The notes under the pieces were generated by a model. It did not search any database. It had not been told where the DNA came from and saw nothing but the letters and a program-made list of their open reading frames with translations. A stretch of 64,000 nt of DNA from Microplitis mediator (Eukaryota; Arthropoda; Insecta; Hymenoptera; Braconidae). Location of the stretch: the NCBI RefSeq assembly GCF_029852145.1, contig NC_079970.1:1612001-1676000 (forward strand), written 5' to 3'. This document shows, one piece after another, positions 52,101-58,100 of this stretch. The translations under genes and the position numbers were made by a program. How positions within the stretch are numbered: the stretch's first letter is position 1; each line of letters begins with the position of its first letter.

Positions 52101-55100
52101 GAGATAAATATGTTATAGGGGATTTTAATAGCTGATATTTTTTATTCGAAGACTGATGTAATGGAAAAAATATATTTTTTTTTAGGTGACTATGTTATAG
52201 AAGCAGTAATACGCTTTGGACTATCGTGTGCATTGTAGTATAGAACGAAAAAGTTAATCTAACATTTCTCTATGTCAGAACATGAATTCACTCTACGTTC
52301 GAATATAATCAAAGTTGAAATGATAAATATTTGAAGTAGACGAAATTCGTCTGCGACAAACTTTTGACAGAAGAAAAATAGTCAATAATTTCGAGTTTAT
52401 TGAATTAAAGTTACTTATGAGTTCCTTATAAATTATTTTTTCAAATTTCATTGAAAATAAAAAAAAAACTTTTTTTTCAGTTTTCTGAAAAATAAATTTT
52501 TTTCAATGGTAATTAAAAATTGTCAAGTTTTGCACACATGTCATTTTTGGATGAGTGTAAATGTAGCAGACATAAGACAATTTTTAAATTACATATAAAA
52601 AAATGAAACTATTAAATTGATAAAATAAAAATAAATGCATGTACTGATTTTAAAATTTTCTAAAAGTCTATTTTTGAATTTTGTGTTAAAAACAATTTTT
52701 TTTTATTAATTTTAAATTTTAAAAATTGTCAGATGTCCGCCAACTTTACTGTCATCATTTTTGGTGGTTTTAAAGACACACATATTTTTTTAATTGCATT
52801 AAATAAAATATATGTATGTCTTAGAAAATGAAAAATAAGTATATTATGTTGGTATGTATTTTAAATTTGAATTGCATTGATAAAAATATAATAAATATTA
52901 ATTAATAAAATAATTGAATAATAACTTACTTAATATTTATCATTAATTTTTTTAATACTTAATAATTAAATTAATAATTGTCGCTAATTTTTCCTCATAT
53001 TTTATCATAAATCATCAGTATTAATTCTCGAACTTAAATATTATTAATTATTTCCATTGATTCATATTTTTAAACAAATTAATTATCTTCAAATAAAAAA
53101 ACAAACAAACCTGTCAGATTTGTTTACAATCTCACCATTTTGAATAGAGCGCCCTCTTTAAAATTACGCGGGAGGATTTGAAATTTAATTTTGCCAATAA
53201 ACGAATGAAATATTTATAACAAATAAAATTTAAAAAAAACAATATTATCATTGTTAGAACTTGGATCCTTAATAATAATCAGTGAATAAAAAACTTTAAT
53301 CAATAATTATTTTTTAAATTTACTCACTCGTCCCGCCATTTTTATTTTCTGCTGCCGGTGCCAGTACATTACCACGAAATAAATAAATTAAACACATAAG
53401 CACTCACTAAAATAATTCAATTAACACGACTAATTAATCACCAAATTATCACCATCACTTAATTATATTATTTATAATAAAAGAAAACACATTTAATTAT
53501 TTTTATTCCCGTTTCAAAATTCCGACACTAAACATGACGCTAAGGAACCCGAGAACCACGAGAGCTAAGCTGGCACTGAATTTAATTTATTTAATAACTT
53601 ACACTCACGGACACACGTAAATTAATATCACAAAGTGTTCATCATTTGTTAAAAAATTATTTAAAATTAACATTAAACTTATAATCGAGTGTCATAATAA
53701 TTAAAAGAATTATTTTAACTAAATAAAAAATGACAACGACAATGAGAGAGCGTCAGGCGGGAGACGAACTGACCCGAGAGCTTCTGCGCACGCGTATCTT
53801 AATTTTATTTCTACTGCGCAGGTCGTACCAACCGCTCCCACAACTGCGCAAGTGTTTCTAGTTCTGGGTCCAACTTCATACTGCCGCCATCGTAATGACG
53901 CCGGCGTCGTCTAGCTCGTAGTTTAATAAATAAATTATTTATTTTTGCAATTATATTTATAAAAACAAGTGTCTTTTAATATTTTTTGACGGCCATTGAA
54001 CATTCTGTGATAATAATTAAATCAGTGTGTAAAATGTAAGTAGTGAAACAATTCATTTAAATAAATCGTATCTGTGTCTCCATTGTGAAGTTATCGGTGT
54101 TCGTTGTCATTCGTTTTAATTTAAAATCAGTGACAATAAATTTTATTAGTTATCATTTATATGGACAAAGTATTGAAGACTTATCAGTGAGTATTATTGT
54201 GTGAGTGAAAAGTGTTTTTTATTAAGTGATGTGAAAATTTTTTTTTAGTTCGTCATTTTTTGCCGCCGTTTTTAAAAATCATCCTGAAGTTAGCAGACAA
54301 TTCATAATTTTTGGATTTTTTTTTAAACGATAAATTGAAAAATTAAAAACTAAAAATATGCACATGTAGGAAATTAAAAATGCTAGAGATGCAATTTTTT
54401 TAAATATTTTTTTTTTCTTTAATTTATCGTTTTTCAAAAAAATCTAAAAATTACAAGACGTCGGCTAACTACTGTACCATTTTTTAAAATATACTTGTGT
54501 TATTTTTTTTTTTAAATAAAAAATCGTGGTTCTTAAGTGAGTAGTGTTTTATTTCGTGAGTGATTTCATTGTTAAGTTTGTGTTATTAATTTATATCAGT
54601 GTAATTCAGTGTTAGTGATTACGTGATTGTGTGAACTACGTTTTTAAGTCTACGTCCAATGCAGTCATCGAAAAGCAGCAAAATGTGAGTTTTTAATTTT
54701 TTGATTTAAAAATTATTTATCATATTTAAAAAATTAAGCGAGTATTTATGATTTTAAATGATAAATTAAACTCATTACTTGGAATTATATATTTCATTTA
54801 CATCAAAAATTTGAAAAAAAAAAAAAAAATTGCCGCCAAAAGTGATTTATTTTTAAATAATAATTAATCCACTGTAATTATAAGTTAAATTGAATTTCAA
54901 AACAATTAAAAACTTGTTTCCGATTATTCGAACAATAAAAGTACATCCTGTTGTCTTCGTAATGACTCTGAAGTTAGCCGACGTCTAATAATTTTTTATT
55001 TTTTTCTAAAAACGATAAATTACAAAAACAAAAGTATTAAAAGTTGCACCTATTTACGAATTCTCCTACTAGGACATTGTGATGAATAAAAAATGTTGGT

Positions 55101-58100
55101 ATTGTGATGAGTTATTCCCAACGAGAGCAAAGTGTCATCCTCATTTATCCTCATTTATCTTAATTTATCCTCATATGAATCTAAACTCCAAAAATAAATT
55201 TTTCCTAGGAATTTTGCATACCTCAAGCCCGAAAGCGCTGAGGGTGCTCTATTTTTTTTTTATTAGCATTAGTTTGGTGAACGCGGGATGTTTAAAAAAT
55301 ATTAAACCGACAATATGAAATTTAAAAAAGTAAAATTAATAATTTAAAAGTTGAGGCGTGCACTTTTGGATTTTCCAGCTTTTTTTTTTTAAAGTTCACA
55401 CTGCGCTATAAAAAATCAGGAGTGAATTCGGAGTGATCGCGAATTTCATTCAAATCCGAATTAACTTCGATCCAGAGTTTCAATTCAAAATAAACTCCCC
55501 TTCGGAGTGAATTTTATTCGAATTCACTCCAGATTTCTTTCCGTTAACTCCTCAAATTTTTAACAGTGTGATATACCCGCTGTTTTTTTTCTAAAAGTGT
55601 AAGTATAAAATAATTTTCAACTCGAATTTTTCAAATTGTTCTAGCGTGAATTTTTCCGGATTAAATAGGGCCGAAATAGGTAGAAAAAAACTAGAGCCTG
55701 AGTGGTATTTATTTAAGCTTGAGTGACGGGCAGGATAAAAATATAGAGTATTTTAAATCGGTGACCATGACTATTCATAGTTTCATAGCGCAAATATAAA
55801 CAATGCTGGTATGAAAAAAATCAGTCAGTTTTATTTATTGTCATAAGCTTTCATAGTTTTTTAAATCCACCTGGACATTCACAGTAGGCTAATGATGCAC
55901 CAAATTTGTTTGCTTTGCTATCAGGCTAGAAAGTAGGTTGTTATTATTAATTAGTGTTGAGAGCTCTTGCAGACTTAGTCGACTGTAAATCACGTGGGTC
56001 ATTTCCTTTTGATTTATCTGATGATGAGTCTGTAATTATCATGTCATGCACAGCGTGTATACTCAGTAACGTAGGATGTAGACATTAACATGATATCCGT
56101 CCTCTATGACCCAAGTTATCTTCAAAAATAATTAACACTCGTAATGATATCATTATTGTGATATTACGTTGGATAAAGTTTAGAGTTTTGTCAATAAATA
56201 TTTGATTCCATTAACTCAATCACGGAAATACTCGTAATTTTTTTCTCTAAGGAATCCTTTTATTGACGGCAAGGACATTCGGAAATACGCAGTGACAGTC
56301 GTTAATTATCTGGTACAAGTGCATGCCGAGAATTGCTGACCATTGGGACATTAGTCATTAGTTCTATGTCTATATACAAACTACTGCTCGTGCAAATCAG
56401 GGTAAGGAAATACGTCAAGATTTTATTTCGCTGAAGACATAAATTTAATTTTTCGTCAGTTTTATTTTAAATGTCTTTTTAAATTTATAAATTATTTTGA
56501 CATTCTCAAACTTTGTTAACTTTTGGTAGTTAAAAACTTTAGCTGAAAATTTATAAAATAAGTTAGTAGTTTTTTAAAAATATTTTTATTAACTTGAAAT
56601 ATAGTGACTTTTATTGAATGTGGGGATTAAAAGTTTTATAAAATGAAATTTTATTATTAATTATGAAAATATGATATGATAATTACGTACTATAATGACT
56701 TTATTTTTTTCAAACTTTATGATCATAATTTCAAAACTCGTGTTTGTTTGAAATTATGCACAAGCAAAATATTTACGACTGTTATTTAATTTTTTTTCAC
56801 AATGGACCTTTTTTACTAAAGACTATTTATGAAAAAAAAATATGTTTCCAATGAGTTTTCTGATTTATATCATAAAAATAGTGATTGATATTCGCAAAAA
56901 AAATTAATTGCGATAAATTTCAGCAATAGATCAATTTTACATTTTAAATTTGATAGAAAAAAAAAATTTATTGCAAGAACTCGGTTCCTGACAGAGATAT
57001 TACAGGTGTATTTTTCTATCTATTTATAATTTTAATTGGTGATTAAATATTTTACGATTGGATCCATTCAATTTAATTATTGCGTTCAATTAAAAGAATT
57101 TTTAGCTCGAAAGAGTTTCTCGCATCACGGATGGCATTGACTAGAATTTTAAAACTAAATAAAAGACAAAACCGCAAAGGAATAATTGAAATTTTCTACG
57201 CAAAATAAAAAAATAAAAATGCTTACAACGAACAATGGAAACAATGTCAGTCTTTTTCATGTTATGTTGGCTGTAAATAATTAGTCTGACGTACTAATTA
57301 ATGTTGCTTTCAAACCTGCTCTCTTTACTCTATTATCAATACCATTTACTTTGACGAAAGATAGAAACTGCCCTGTGAAATTTATAATTACGCTTACAAA
57401 AATTTTTAATTTCCGTGTTCTACCAAACGGACATGTTTTTTTTTTATCACGAACCACAAAAAAAAAAATACTTGTCAAGCTAAAGAGACTATTAAATTTT
57501 TTTAATCACTTTAAAAGCCCAAAGTGTCTCTAAGTTACTTCAAAGAAATTTAATAACCTCTCTTGTTAAATTGGGGGTAAAAAATAGCTCGAATTTTTCT
57601 CAAACAGAAAACTTTTTAATTCATTTAATTAAACATCTTCCAAAAAGACTTATAATTTATTGACCTCATAAAACTCGACTTTAATTTTTTTAAAAATAAA
57701 TCTTAATAAATTAACTGCCGCTAAATTTATGAGTGGCCAAATTTTTATGAAAATATCACGTAAAAATAATAATTATTAAACACAAGTATTTTCTCTCATT
57801 ATTGAAAAAAAAAAAAAAAAAAAAAAAAAAAAACATATATAGACAAATAGTATGCAGTAATTTAGCGAAAGTTAGTAGTAACAGATTGCGAATGGTCAGC
57901 CCTGAGAGTTAAAATATTGCTCAAGAATGCCGAGTCACCAGTGAGCCCGATAAATCTCATGAAAGTATTTACGAACTTTTATAAATTTACCCCAACTTAA
58001 AGTAACTTTACTGAGTATTAACTTTGAAAAAATAAATAAACAATTTTTACTTACCGAGAACGAGTAGCAATAAATCGGAAATAGCTAAACTGAACAAATA

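Noticed and set aside
55079..55318. Frame starting NKKCWYCDELFPTRAKCHPH, reminiscent of a zinc finger, after an acceptor-like CTACTAG
   Set aside because: The Cys/His spacing does not fit C2H2, the rest is low complexity, and joining it to the candidate first exons by a split ATG gives an early stop.
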